Assembly (NCBI RefSeq): GCF_006494535.1
Contig: NZ_VHIQ01000004.1
Span: 62,001-126,000, forward strand
Length of the DNA: 64,000 bases
From: Paucihalobacter ruber
Lineage (GTDB): Bacteria > Bacteroidota > Bacteroidia > Flavobacteriales > Flavobacteriaceae
Direction of reading: 5' to 3'
Shown: piece after piece, positions 47,825 to 55,672 of the stretch
How the letters are laid out: each line of letters begins with the position of its first letter
Numbering within the stretch: position 1 is the stretch's first letter
Notes under the pieces: model-generated
The model's input: the letters and a program-made list of their open reading frames with translations, nothing else
Told to the model about the DNA's origin: nothing
The model's database searches: none
Program-made: the position numbers and the translations under genes

Positions 47825-49213
47825 ATGATTTTAGACGAAACTATCATTGCCTTGGCAACGCCTTCGGGTGCCGGTGCTATTGCAGTGATTAGACTTTCCG
47901 GACCAAAAGCCATAGAGATGGCCGCAACGCATTTTAAATCGGTTTCAGGAAAGAATTTGTCTGAACAAAAAACGCATACCATTCATTTAGGTCATATTGT
48001 TGACAACAACAGAATTATAGACGAAGTTTTAGTAAGCATCTTTAAAAATCCAAATTCTTACACGGGCGAAGATGTCATTGAAATATCCTGCCATGGTAGT
48101 TTGTACATTCAGCAAGAAATTATTCAACTGTTCTTAAAAAAAGGATGTAAAATGGCCAATGCAGGCGAATTTACCTTACGCGCTTTTTTGAACGGAAAGT
48201 TAGATTTAAGTCAGGCCGAAGCTGTGGCAGATTTAATCGCCAGCGAAAACGAGGCCTCACACCAAATTGCCATGCAGCAAATGCGTGGTGGATTTTCTAA
48301 TGAAATTGCCATGCTGCGCGAGGAATTACTCAATTTTGCATCTCTAATTGAACTCGAACTGGACTTTTCTGAAGAAGATGTTGAATTTGCCGACCGCTCC
48401 CAGTTTAAAATCTTATTGGAACGAATTGAGCAGGTTTTGAAACGATTAATCGATTCGTTTGCTGTAGGAAACGTCATTAAAAACGGCATTCCGGTAGCGA
48501 TTGTGGGCGAACCGAACGTGGGGAAATCAACCTTATTAAACGCGTTGTTAAATGAAGAACGCGCCATAGTGTCTGAAATTGCCGGAACCACTCGCGATAC
48601 GGTTGAAGACGAAATAACCATTGGCGGGATGGGTTTTAGATTTATTGACACCGCCGGAATTAGAGAAACCAAAGATGTTGTTGAAAGTATTGGTATTAAA
48701 AAAACCTTTGAAAAAATAGAGCAGGCGCAAGTAGTTATTTATCTGTTTGACGGCAGTACTGCCAAGGCAAAATTAGACGACGTAGCCATAGAACTGGCAA
48801 AAATCAGAAACAAATATCCGCAAAAACCATTAATTACCATTGCCAATAAAATAGATGTTTTAACCGATACCGAACTAGCCGAGATCAATAAAACAATTCC
48901 CGATGTGTTGTTACTGTCGGCTAAAACCGGATTTGGTGTGGAACAACTAACCAATAAGTTATTGACCATGATTAATAGTGGTGCCTTGCGCAATAATGAA
49001 ACTATAGTTACGAATACGCGCCATTACGATGCTTTGTTAAAAGCCCTTGAAGAAATTTTAAAGGTCAGGCACGGACTCGAATCCGGACTTTCGGGCGATT
49101 TAATGGCTATAGACATCAGGCAGGCCTTGTATTATTTTGGTGAAATAACAGGTCAAGTATCTAACGATGAGTTGCTTGGTAATATTTTTGCTAATTTTTG
49201 TATCGGGAAGTAA
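47825..49213 (+). CDS. mnmE: tRNA modification GTPase MnmE
   Basis: With MnmG, installs the carboxymethylaminomethyl group on U34 of certain tRNAs. 462 aa from the ATG at 47825 (MILDETIIALATPSGAGAI). N-terminal tetrahydrofolate-binding domain with VIEISCHGS and GEFTLRAFLNGKLDLSQAEAV, central helical domain, an inserted G domain (GEPNVGKSTLLNALL, AGTTRDTVEDE, DTAG, ANKID) and the invariant C-terminal FCIGK with its catalytic Cys. The reading frame is intact. Its last 19 bases are repeated at 58650-58668 and seem to form the left attachment site of a genomic island. Confidence 0.97.
   Translation: MILDETIIALATPSGAGAIAVIRLSGPKAIEMAATHFKSVSGKNLSEQKTHTIHLGHIVDNNRIIDEVLVSIFKNPNSYTGEDVIEISCHGSLYIQQEIIQLFLKKGCKMANAGEFTLRAFLNGKLDLSQAEAVADLIASENEASHQIAMQQMRGGFSNEIAMLREELLNFASLIELELDFSEEDVEFADRSQFKILLERIEQVLKRLIDSFAVGNVIKNGIPVAIVGEPNVGKSTLLNALLNEERAIVSEIAGTTRDTVEDEITIGGMGFRFIDTAGIRETKDVVESIGIKKTFEKIEQAQVVIYLFDGSTAKAKLDDVAIELAKIRNKYPQKPLITIANKIDVLTDTELAEINKTIPDVLLLSAKTGFGVEQLTNKLLTMINSGALRNNETIVTNTRHYDALLKALEEILKVRHGLESGLSGDLMAIDIRQALYYFGEITGQVSNDELLGNIFANFCIGK
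49195..49213 (+). repeat. Left direct repeat (attL candidate) at the mnmE 3' end
   Basis: TTTTTGTATCGGGAAGTAA encodes the last MnmE codons (F-C-I-G-K-stop). The same 19-mer with C to T at the Ile wobble base occurs at 58650-58668. The 3' end of mnmE (trmE/thdF) is the known attachment site of SGI1-like islands in Gammaproteobacteria, whose core repeat covers the same codons. Confidence 0.8.
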
Positions 49214-49362
49214 CTTGCATAATCTAAGTCAAACGGTAATAAATAATGGTAGAATTATTTTGAATTTATAATAAGGGAAAAACAAGATCATCAATCTCTT
49301 CCTTTAATATTTCTATTTTAAACTAATTGTTAATAAATTGAGTTTATAAAATAACACAAAAC

Positions 49363-50154
49363 TTAATGATTTTGTTCATTATTACGTTGTTTCTCTCGTC
49401 TCCAATTCCCTTTTATATACAGATAAATGGGAAGAAAATTTAATTTGATTGGGTTATTGCTGAAGAATCCGGTAGTAACTCCATAGTTTACCTTTTCGGT
49501 TTCGGGTTGATAGGTGCCAAAAATTCTATCGAAAATAATTAGGGTACCACCGTAATTTTTATCAATATAAATCTCGTTAGAACCGTGGTGTACTCGATGT
49601 GCCGATGGTGTATTGAATATTTTTCCTTCAAAAACACCCAATTTGCCTATGGTTTCGGTATGTAAAAAATACTGAAAAAACAGCCCTAGAGAAATACAAA
49701 TAATCAAAACTTCTGCTGAAAAGCCTAAAAGCACAAACGGTAAATAAAATAAAGGACTCACAAATGCACCAAGCCAGTTAAGCCTTACAGCTGTAGATAA
49801 ATTCATCTGCATACCTGAATGGTGGGTGTGATGCATGGTCCATAAAATTGGTGTTTCGTGACTTAGCCTGTGGTACCAGTAAAAACCAAACTCGGCCACA
49901 AAAAATGTTAGTACAATTGTAAATACATTGGTAGGAATTGTAAAAAACTGAAATTGCTCCACCCATCCAAATACCAAATACTTCCACCCAAGGGAAATAG
50001 GTTTCATGATATTGTTTCCAATAAAGATTGCAAAATTTCCTAGGCTTTCATTTAAATTAAAAACATTTTTTTGTTTTAGACTTGACCAAATGATTTCTGC
50101 TATTAATGCCATTAAAACAATACCACCTAAAAGTAATTCTAATTTTGTATCCAT
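49363..50154 (-). CDS. Sterol desaturase / fatty acid hydroxylase family protein
   Basis: 263 aa di-iron membrane enzyme family. At least four membrane helices surround the histidine clusters: YHRLSHETPILWTMHHTHHSG (HxxxH and HxxHH types), FLHTETIGKLG, and SAHRVHHGSNEIY. Members hydroxylate or desaturate lipids at C-H bonds; the substrate here is unknown. It starts 5 bp after the esterase gene at 50160-51326, so both are probably one transcript. First gene inside the putative island, 149 bp from the left repeat; those 149 bp are AT-rich with no feature I can name. Confidence 0.9.
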   Translation of the reverse strand: MDTKLELLLGGIVLMALIAEIIWSSLKQKNVFNLNESLGNFAIFIGNNIMKPISLGWKYLVFGWVEQFQFFTIPTNVFTIVLTFFVAEFGFYWYHRLSHETPILWTMHHTHHSGMQMNLSTAVRLNWLGAFVSPLFYLPFVLLGFSAEVLIICISLGLFFQYFLHTETIGKLGVFEGKIFNTPSAHRVHHGSNEIYIDKNYGGTLIIFDRIFGTYQPETEKVNYGVTTGFFSNNPIKLNFLPIYLYIKGNWRREKQRNNEQNH

Positions 50155-50159
50155 TGTTT

Positions 50160-51326
50160 TTATATTTTTCCGTTAATATTAAATTTTTTAAAAAATATCC
50201 AAGCTTCTTCACTGGCATTTATATCGTAATTAGTGCCCGGCTCGCCAAACCAATCGTGAACACCATTTATAACTTCTAAATGTTCAACCTCAAAGCCATT
50301 TGTGCCATCGGAGTAGAGATAGGAGTTGGTGACATTGCCATTATTGGGGTCTAAATCTGGGCGCGTAGATACGATTGCGGTAGAATTGGTGTTATTAAAA
50401 GTATTCCAAAACTGAATAGTGACCTCTACACTTTCGTAAGTTACAAGCGGATCATTAGTGCCGTGCATTTGAATAATGGCCGTTGGGGTGGTTGGGTTGC
50501 AATTTGCGATTTGTTCCGGTGACATATAGCCTTTTACCGCGGCTACTGCAGCAATCTTCTCGCTTAATTTGCAAGCTATTTCTAAAGCCATGAATGCCCC
50601 GTTTGACGAACCTGCTATGTAAATTCTGTCTAAATCAACATTATAATCTGAGCTCACTTCATCTATGAGTGCGTCAATATAACCCACATCATCAGCGGCA
50701 TTTGGAGAACTTTGTTGGTTCCAAATTCTGATATTGCCTACTACAGCTAAAGCTTCAGGTGTAACCAAAATAAAATTTTCACTTTCAGCTAATAGGTTAA
50801 ATTCACTCAACGCATATTGACTTTCTTTTGAACCACCAGCACCGTGTAGGCTAAACACGAGTGGTAAAGCTTCGTTACCGGTATAATCTTCAGGGAGGTA
50901 GAGTAGATATTTTCTTTCTATACCATCGTGCATAATTGTTTTCTCTTTAAGACCTGTTTCGATACCCTCTATTATCTGTATAGTTATGGTGCTGCTGGAG
51001 TTCAGTTGTCCATCTGTTACCTCGATTTCAAACACATAAGAATCGACATTGTCAAATTCTAGCATTCCAATGAGCGTAATTTCTCCCGTAGAGCTATCAA
51101 CTGTGAAAGTATCATCGATATTACCAGATAAAACATTGAAAGTTAACTGGTCGCCATCGCTATCAGAAGCTTCAATTGTGCCAATAATTGTACCTATTGG
51201 AGTGTCTTCCGGAATGTTAAAGGTCTGGCTTGTAATTGAAGGAGCAGTATTTGTTGAATCATCTTCTGAGCAATTCATCAGCAGAAGTGATAATACTATT
51301 AAAAATGCTATCTTATATTTTTTCAT
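50160..51326 (-). CDS. Lipoprotein esterase: cadherin-like domain + PHB-depolymerase/CE1-like alpha/beta hydrolase
   Basis: 388 aa. Signal with lipobox LLLMNC. Residues about 30-120 are one cadherin-like domain (IPEDTPIGTIIGTIEASDSDGDQL). Residues about 130-385 are an alpha/beta-hydrolase of the PHB depolymerase / feruloyl-acetyl esterase type: SLHGAGGSKESQ, nucleophile GSSNGAFMA, Asp in HGTNDPLVTY and His in GVHDWFGEPG. It ends DINASEEAWIFFKKF, matching LDINASEVISQFF in the esterase at 54383-55561, so the two are paralogs. Polyester or acetyl/feruloyl ester substrates are both possible. Confidence 0.9.
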   Translation of the reverse strand: MKKYKIAFLIVLSLLLMNCSEDDSTNTAPSITSQTFNIPEDTPIGTIIGTIEASDSDGDQLTFNVLSGNIDDTFTVDSSTGEITLIGMLEFDNVDSYVFEIEVTDGQLNSSSTITIQIIEGIETGLKEKTIMHDGIERKYLLYLPEDYTGNEALPLVFSLHGAGGSKESQYALSEFNLLAESENFILVTPEALAVVGNIRIWNQQSSPNAADDVGYIDALIDEVSSDYNVDLDRIYIAGSSNGAFMALEIACKLSEKIAAVAAVKGYMSPEQIANCNPTTPTAIIQMHGTNDPLVTYESVEVTIQFWNTFNNTNSTAIVSTRPDLDPNNGNVTNSYLYSDGTNGFEVEHLEVINGVHDWFGEPGTNYDINASEEAWIFFKKFNINGKI

Positions 51327-51533
51327 AATTCAAATTTTTAAAATTGTGATAAATGTATTTTTTGTAATAAAGACTAAAACTTATACTATACTGAATAAGA
51401 TTGACTCTTTTTTGGTTATTATTTCAGCTTTCAAAAGATTTTTTTTCAGCTGTTTTGCTTTTAATTTATTTAATGTATTTATTCCCCTTGCAACACTTTT
51501 ACTTGCATTCATTATGACCATTGTTGAAAGCAA

Positions 51534-52601
51534 TTATTTTTTAATCAACTTGTAAGTTGCCTGATTTGTATTATTTCCGATAGTTAAATAGTATATCCCT
51601 GATTTTGTTTCAGGTATTCTTACGGTTTCAAAACATTTACCTTCAATAATACTTCTTCCTAAAGAGTCATAAATGATGAAGTATTCATCACCAAGTAGGT
51701 TTTTTATAAAAATTTCTTGGGAGAACGGATTTGGATAAATTTCATACCTTTTTTCGAAAATAGTTGCTCCTACACTCAAAGGGCTGCAATAAGTAACATC
51801 TATTTCACTATAAAGATTTGGATCTTGGTTTGGGTCTTGGACTGTGTTAGCCATCATTGAAATTTTAACAATTTCATCACTCGTGGAAAAACATAGTTGG
51901 TGGAAGTTGTCGTTGTCATTTATATCAGCTATCGAAATAGGTACATGCGGAATAAGGGCTCCTGAACTTTCTTCAGTATAACCAATATAGTATTGAAATA
52001 AGTCAGCTTCTGTATCACCACTTATGTGGGGTGTGATGCCACCATTCCAAGCTACTTGTATCGTTTGAACGCCTGTAGTGCATTCATTCAGACTGCCATC
52101 TAATCTTTGAGCAAAAAACAAACTTGGCCCATCAGCAAGCGGAACTACATTTGTGGTAGAGATTCCATTCAGGTTTATGATTTCTGAACAGGCCGACTCA
52201 CCTTCTAAAGTTTCGGCAGTAAATAAATCATCTACAACTCTTACCTCTCTGGGTGGATTGGTAACAGCAGTGCCAAACTCACCTATTAAAAGTACTGTTC
52301 GATTTTCTCCGTTTTCATTCGCTGGTGCTAAAACAGCACACAAAGGTATGTTTATGTTGCCAAGGCTATCCACGACTTCAAAATCAGAAGCTGATAAACT
52401 ACTTGCATCAATAGGGTATTTGAAATTTACCGGCATTCCATCCATCCCTTGTGCTCCAGGGCAAAGAAAATTTGCTTGAAATGGCATTGAGCTATCAAGG
52501 CCAAAAAAGGCTGATACAAGAGCATTATTTTCTTGTGATGAAGCAAAATTAGAAAATGCGACAAATACTACTACTGATGATGTTATAAGTTTGAATTTCA
52601 T
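51534..52601 (-). CDS. Secreted protein with T9SS type A sorting domain, unknown function
   Basis: 355 aa with signal peptide (MKFKLITSSVVVFVAFSNFASSQ). The body (about 25-270) is beta-rich and contains several Cys, with no domain I recognise. The last 75 residues are a T9SS type A C-terminal domain: EIYPNPFSQEIFIKNL, YDSLGRSIIEG and GIYYLTIGN...YKLIKK. It is 42 bp downstream of the pectinacetylesterase-like gene and lacks its own TAnnTTTG box, so it is probably co-transcribed with it. Secreted through T9SS to the surface or medium. Confidence 0.82.
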   Translation of the reverse strand: MKFKLITSSVVVFVAFSNFASSQENNALVSAFFGLDSSMPFQANFLCPGAQGMDGMPVNFKYPIDASSLSASDFEVVDSLGNINIPLCAVLAPANENGENRTVLLIGEFGTAVTNPPREVRVVDDLFTAETLEGESACSEIINLNGISTTNVVPLADGPSLFFAQRLDGSLNECTTGVQTIQVAWNGGITPHISGDTEADLFQYYIGYTEESSGALIPHVPISIADINDNDNFHQLCFSTSDEIVKISMMANTVQDPNQDPNLYSEIDVTYCSPLSVGATIFEKRYEIYPNPFSQEIFIKNLLGDEYFIIYDSLGRSIIEGKCFETVRIPETKSGIYYLTIGNNTNQATYKLIKK

Positions 52602-52643
52602 AGGATTATAGTTTATTCAATTGTTTACCATTTTAAAGTGAAT

Positions 52644-53756
52644 TCATTCAGTTACTGAAATCCAATTATTATTATTATTAATCATATCACTAATCCAAGA
52701 GCGTACATTGGTATTACTAACCTCAAAAATGTAATCTCTGATAATAAATGTATGGTCTGTTCCATTAGGAATTAAACTGTTAAAACGCTCTGGAAATTCG
52801 CTTTTTAATTCATTGGCAGCTGCAAGCAATTGCTCTTCAAATGCTGCACCACCGCCTTGTGTTAGTTGTGCAAAAGTATCGTCTTGCTTAGAGCTGATGT
52901 AAGCCATTCTTATATTGGGGTCTTGTAGCAACTGGTATTTATGGTATTCGGTAAGATTACCATCCGTCCCAATGCAATCGGTGCAGCTATTAGGATAAAA
53001 CGAACCGCCATTCCAATAATCCAAATTCATTAGCCAGCCACTAGGGTTGATAATTCCTGTGCCAGAATCGTTGATGACATCTATAGCTACATCGGGGTAT
53101 AACTTTCTAACCAAAGGCAAAGCGTGATGAACAGCAAAACCACCGGCGCTATTTCCTGCAAGCACTATTTTGTCTGGCATCGGGTATCTATCTGCAATCA
53201 CATCTAAAGAGGCTGACAAATTTTGAACCCCTCTAAAAAAGCGGTCGTCAATACCATCTCCATTGCTATCAACATCGACATCTCCTATCATAGCGCTGCC
53301 ATCACAGTAGGGTACATAACCCAAATTGAAATTTGAAGTAGGGCTTTGAGGATCGGCCGGGCTTAGAATACCAAACGGTACCAAAGGAATACCATCCTCA
53401 ACAGCAGCACAGGCAATAGGGTTGCAAAAACCACCACCATTTAGGAATATCAAAAGATTGTTACTACTGCCGTCTCTTGTAAACATTGAAAATTCGTTTC
53501 CGGTGTAGCAGATTGGTCCATCAGGTATTTCAAAAAAATATTCGGTAATACCAGGTGCAGTTATTGATGTTGATGTTGGAGTAAAAGTACCTAAATAGCG
53601 ATCGATGCCCTGATCATACAATTCCTGAAAGGGAGTATCTATAACTACTGGATCTGGGTCATTACTTTGTGCTAAAGCATCATCATCGTTTGAGCAACTT
53701 GAGGCGATAAATACTAAAGATAAAATCAGGGTCAAATTTCTTTTTAAATTTTTCAT
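52644..53756 (-). CDS. Pectinacetylesterase/NOTUM family lipoprotein hydrolase
   Basis: 370 aa. Lipobox IASSCSND after a short signal peptide. The mature domain matches the PAE/NOTUM carboxylesterase layout: LIFLNGGGFCNPIAC (oxyanion glycines with Cys), nucleophile Ser in LAGNSAGGFAVHHALP, Asp in INDSGTG or nearby, and His in GTDHTFIIRDY. In plants and bacteria these remove acetyl groups from polysaccharides. Specificity is not readable. Its promoter carries the shared LytTR-type element (53822-53850) 33 bp from a TACATTTG box. Confidence 0.85.
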   Translation of the reverse strand: MKNLKRNLTLILSLVFIASSCSNDDDALAQSNDPDPVVIDTPFQELYDQGIDRYLGTFTPTSTSITAPGITEYFFEIPDGPICYTGNEFSMFTRDGSSNNLLIFLNGGGFCNPIACAAVEDGIPLVPFGILSPADPQSPTSNFNLGYVPYCDGSAMIGDVDVDSNGDGIDDRFFRGVQNLSASLDVIADRYPMPDKIVLAGNSAGGFAVHHALPLVRKLYPDVAIDVINDSGTGIINPSGWLMNLDYWNGGSFYPNSCTDCIGTDGNLTEYHKYQLLQDPNIRMAYISSKQDDTFAQLTQGGGAAFEEQLLAAANELKSEFPERFNSLIPNGTDHTFIIRDYIFEVSNTNVRSWISDMINNNNNWISVTE

Positions 53757-53781
53757 TGTGAATCGTTTTTAAAGTTTGATT

Positions 53782-53789
53782 CAAATGTA
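53782..53789 (-). promoter_or_regulatory. -7 box TACATTTG of the pectinacetylesterase-like gene
   Basis: Exact TAnnTTTG on the minus strand, 26 bp before the ATG at 53756. The shared operator ends 32 bases upstream of it. Confidence 0.65.
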
Positions 53790-53821
53790 AATTAGTAGTT
53801 AATGCGGCTTTAAGAAAATAA

Positions 53822-53850
53822 AGTGAAGCGTTTAAAATCCAATGTGGAAT
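53822..53850 (-). promoter_or_regulatory. Putative LytTR operator D (two half-sites, 21-bp period)
   Basis: Read on the minus strand: ATTCCACA-N13-GCTTCACT. Half-sites and spacing match the elements at 54284-54312, 55623-55651 and 57946-57974. It lies 32 bases upstream of an exact -7 box, the same distance as operators A and B. Confidence 0.6.
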
Positions 53851-53904
53851 GATCTTTAACTGCATGTTAAGAAAAACTCCGCCTAAAAGAAAGAGTTAAA
53901 AACA

Positions 53905-54222
53905 TTATATGTTGGTAAAGGCAACCAATCTTGGAGCGACTCTATAAAAAGTTGTAATAACCATTTTTGTAAAATTGCCATATCCAACATTGGTGCAAAG
54001 TTTAGAGTTATATCCAGATAAATTTAAAACTGTAACGATTACATCGTGGTCTTTGTCTCCATTCACATGGGTAAATGAAATCGTACAACGAATAGCGTCA
54101 ACAATTAGCAGTGCCTTAGGGACTACTGTAAAATTCTGTGCACGTACAATCTTGGTTAAGTACAGAAAGAGTAATTCCAGAAATAAAATTTTGGTAGTAT
54201 TTTTTGATTTCATTTTTGACAT
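53905..54222 (-). CDS. Small orphan exported protein
   Basis: 105 aa (or 102 from the ATG at 54213). A signal peptide of about 29 residues (LFLELLFLYLTKIVRAQ) is followed by a domain of about 76 residues with no recognised motif (VNGDKDHDVIVTVLNLSGY, two Cys). The first residues (MSKMKSKN) and the whole leader are near copies of those of the T9SS esterase gene at 55561, so promoter, leader and start were duplicated. It has its own operator and -7 box. It may be a genuine small secreted protein or a truncated remnant; I cannot tell. Confidence 0.5.
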   Translation of the reverse strand: MSKMKSKNTTKILFLELLFLYLTKIVRAQNFTVVPKALLIVDAIRCTISFTHVNGDKDHDVIVTVLNLSGYNSKLCTNVGYGNFTKMVITTFYRVAPRLVAFTNI

Positions 54223-54243
54223 GGTTTTAGATTAAATGATGCT

Positions 54244-54251
54244 CAAAATTA
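54244..54251 (-). promoter_or_regulatory. -7 box TAATTTTG of the small exported protein gene
   Basis: Exact TAnnTTTG on the minus strand, 22 bp before the ATG at 54222, in the same position as the box at 55583-55590. Confidence 0.6.
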
Positions 54252-54283
54252 AAATGTGGTTGTACAGAAAATTTTAGAAACAA

Positions 54284-54312
54284 AGTGAAACGACTCAATT
54301 GTTTAGTGAAAT
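54284..54312 (-). promoter_or_regulatory. Putative LytTR operator A (two half-sites, 21-bp period)
   Basis: Minus strand: ATTTCACT-N13-GTTTCACT, the most symmetrical copy (7 of 8 bases identical between half-sites). It ends 32 bases upstream of the box 54244-54251. Part of an ungapped duplication shared with operator B. Confidence 0.65.
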
Positions 54313-54321
54313 AACTATAAA

Positions 54322-54350
54322 AAAAACTCTGCTCTATAGACAGAGTTTTT
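54322..54350 (-). terminator. Rho-independent terminator of the T9SS esterase gene
   Basis: Stem AAAAACTCTG / CAGAGTTTTT (10 bp) with a 9-base loop; on the minus strand it is followed by a run of T. It lies 33 bp after the stop codon of the gene at 54383 and just upstream of operator A. Confidence 0.88.
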
Positions 54351-54382
54351 AAAAACTGGAATCATTAAAATGAGGTAAATTA

Positions 54383-55561
54383 TTATTGCTTGGCTATTTT
54401 TTTTATAATTTTTCTATTTTCAGCATGAATTTTTAATAGATAAATTCCAGATTCTAAACTTTCTAAAGAAATTGAGGTTAGAGGCTGGTCGTATGACATT
54501 ATCACTTTCCCTTTCAAGTTGAATAACTCGATTTTATCTAAATTGTAAGTTGATTTTACCACAATGAAATCTTTCACAGGATTGGGATAAATTAATATTT
54601 CATTTTCTAAATTATTAAAATCATTATTTGATAGCGTTGTAGGATCTTCAAAAAATTGACTGATTACTTCTGAGGCGTTTATGTCTAAATTTCTGTTCTG
54701 TGCAATATCAAAATTGGCATTGCCACTAGGCCAAGCATGTTGTCCTCCGATTATACGATAAAGCAAGGTTTCTTCAGATGTTGCGCAGTCATAATTTAAA
54801 AGTTCAACGCTTGACCCGTCAGTTGTATTGGTGTTAGGAAGTGAAGTTACCATTGGCGTTGATGTACAATTATTTATTGTATTTGCCCAAAAGTTGACTG
54901 TAGTTTCAGTAGCTCCAGTCTGAATGTTTAAGGGAAAACCAACATTACCACCATTGTATGGAATAACAGGATCGGAAGTTCCATGGAAAACAATCGCAGG
55001 TAATTCATTTGCTATAGGGCAATCTGTTATGTTGGCATTACTGGCTTCCATAGCCCCGGAAACAACTGCAAAGGACTTAAACCTGTAAGCGCGTGTTGAA
55101 GATGGACTGTTAAAATCGCACACCAGATTATAAGTAAATACACCACCATTAGAAAAACCACCAATACAAATATCATTTACATTGATGGTATAATTTGAAG
55201 CAATATTGGTAATGAGATCTTCTACCATCTGAAAATCATCAATACCATTTGAGTTATCAAAACCGAAAGTAGCATTAAAAGGTTCAGGATAAATAATCAT
55301 GCTGTTATTGCCAAGAAAATTATTATAGCCTCTGAGTTGCATTTGAGAGGCATTTTCGGTAGCACCACAGAACATGATAACAAGTCGTAAAGGTGTTTGA
55401 AGGTTATCAGGAATTGCTCCAATATAGCCTCTGGTATTTCCATTACTTGAAAAGCTACCTGATATACTTTGCTGTGCAACCAAAGCAAAATTTAATATTA
55501 AAAATAGTAAACTGGAAATTTTGGTTTTTAAATTGTATTTTTTCGTTTTCATTTTTGACAC
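54383..55561 (-). CDS. T9SS-secreted PHB-depolymerase/CE1-like esterase
   Basis: 392 aa. Signal peptide (LLFLILNFALVAQQ), alpha/beta-hydrolase domain (about 35-300) with RLVIMFCGATENASQM (oxyanion part), nucleophile GGFSNGGVFTYN, Asp in FHGTSDPVIPYNGG and His in GGQHAWPSG. The last 75 residues are a T9SS type A sorting domain (LIYPNPVKDFIVVK, ELFNLKGKVIMSY, GIYLLKIHAENRKIIKKI). Paralog of the lipoprotein esterase at 50160-51326. Promoter with operator B. It lies 111 bp downstream of the LytTR regulator gene. Confidence 0.9.
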   Translation of the reverse strand: MSKMKTKKYNLKTKISSLLFLILNFALVAQQSISGSFSSNGNTRGYIGAIPDNLQTPLRLVIMFCGATENASQMQLRGYNNFLGNNSMIIYPEPFNATFGFDNSNGIDDFQMVEDLITNIASNYTINVNDICIGGFSNGGVFTYNLVCDFNSPSSTRAYRFKSFAVVSGAMEASNANITDCPIANELPAIVFHGTSDPVIPYNGGNVGFPLNIQTGATETTVNFWANTINNCTSTPMVTSLPNTNTTDGSSVELLNYDCATSEETLLYRIIGGQHAWPSGNANFDIAQNRNLDINASEVISQFFEDPTTLSNNDFNNLENEILIYPNPVKDFIVVKSTYNLDKIELFNLKGKVIMSYDQPLTSISLESLESGIYLLKIHAENRKIIKKIAKQ

Positions 55562-55582
55562 GGTTTTAGATTAAACTATGCT

Positions 55583-55590
55583 CAAAATTA
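55583..55590 (-). promoter_or_regulatory. -7 box TAATTTTG of the T9SS esterase gene
   Basis: Exact TAnnTTTG on the minus strand, 22 bp before the ATG at 55561. Confidence 0.65.
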
Positions 55591-55622
55591 GATGTTATCG
55601 GTACGAATAACTTTTTAAAAAG

Positions 55623-55651
55623 GGCGAAACGACCAAATGGTGAAGTGAAAT
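55623..55651 (-). promoter_or_regulatory. Putative LytTR operator B (two half-sites, 21-bp period)
   Basis: Minus strand: ATTTCACT-N13-GTTTCGCC. It ends 32 bases upstream of the -7 box 55583-55590, so it would lie just upstream of the -33 region, where an activator can touch RNA polymerase. Confidence 0.65.
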
Positions 55652-55672
55652 GTTTTAGACTGGTAATCAGTT

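Noticed and set aside
51327-51420. Possible LytTR operator upstream of the lipoprotein esterase at 50160-51326
   Set aside because: At the expected place only a weak second half-site (TATTCAGT) is present; the first half-site does not match and the -7 box is TACATTTA, not exact.
52602-52690. Possible LytTR operator upstream of the T9SS cargo at 51534-52601
   Set aside because: ATTTCAGT and AATTCACT occur but 18 bp apart, and no TAnnTTTG box is found; co-transcription from 53756 is simpler.
53975-54235. Plus-strand 86-codon frame opposite the small exported protein gene
   Set aside because: It covers the same DNA as the minus-strand frame, which has a signal peptide, promoter and operator; the plus frame has none of these.
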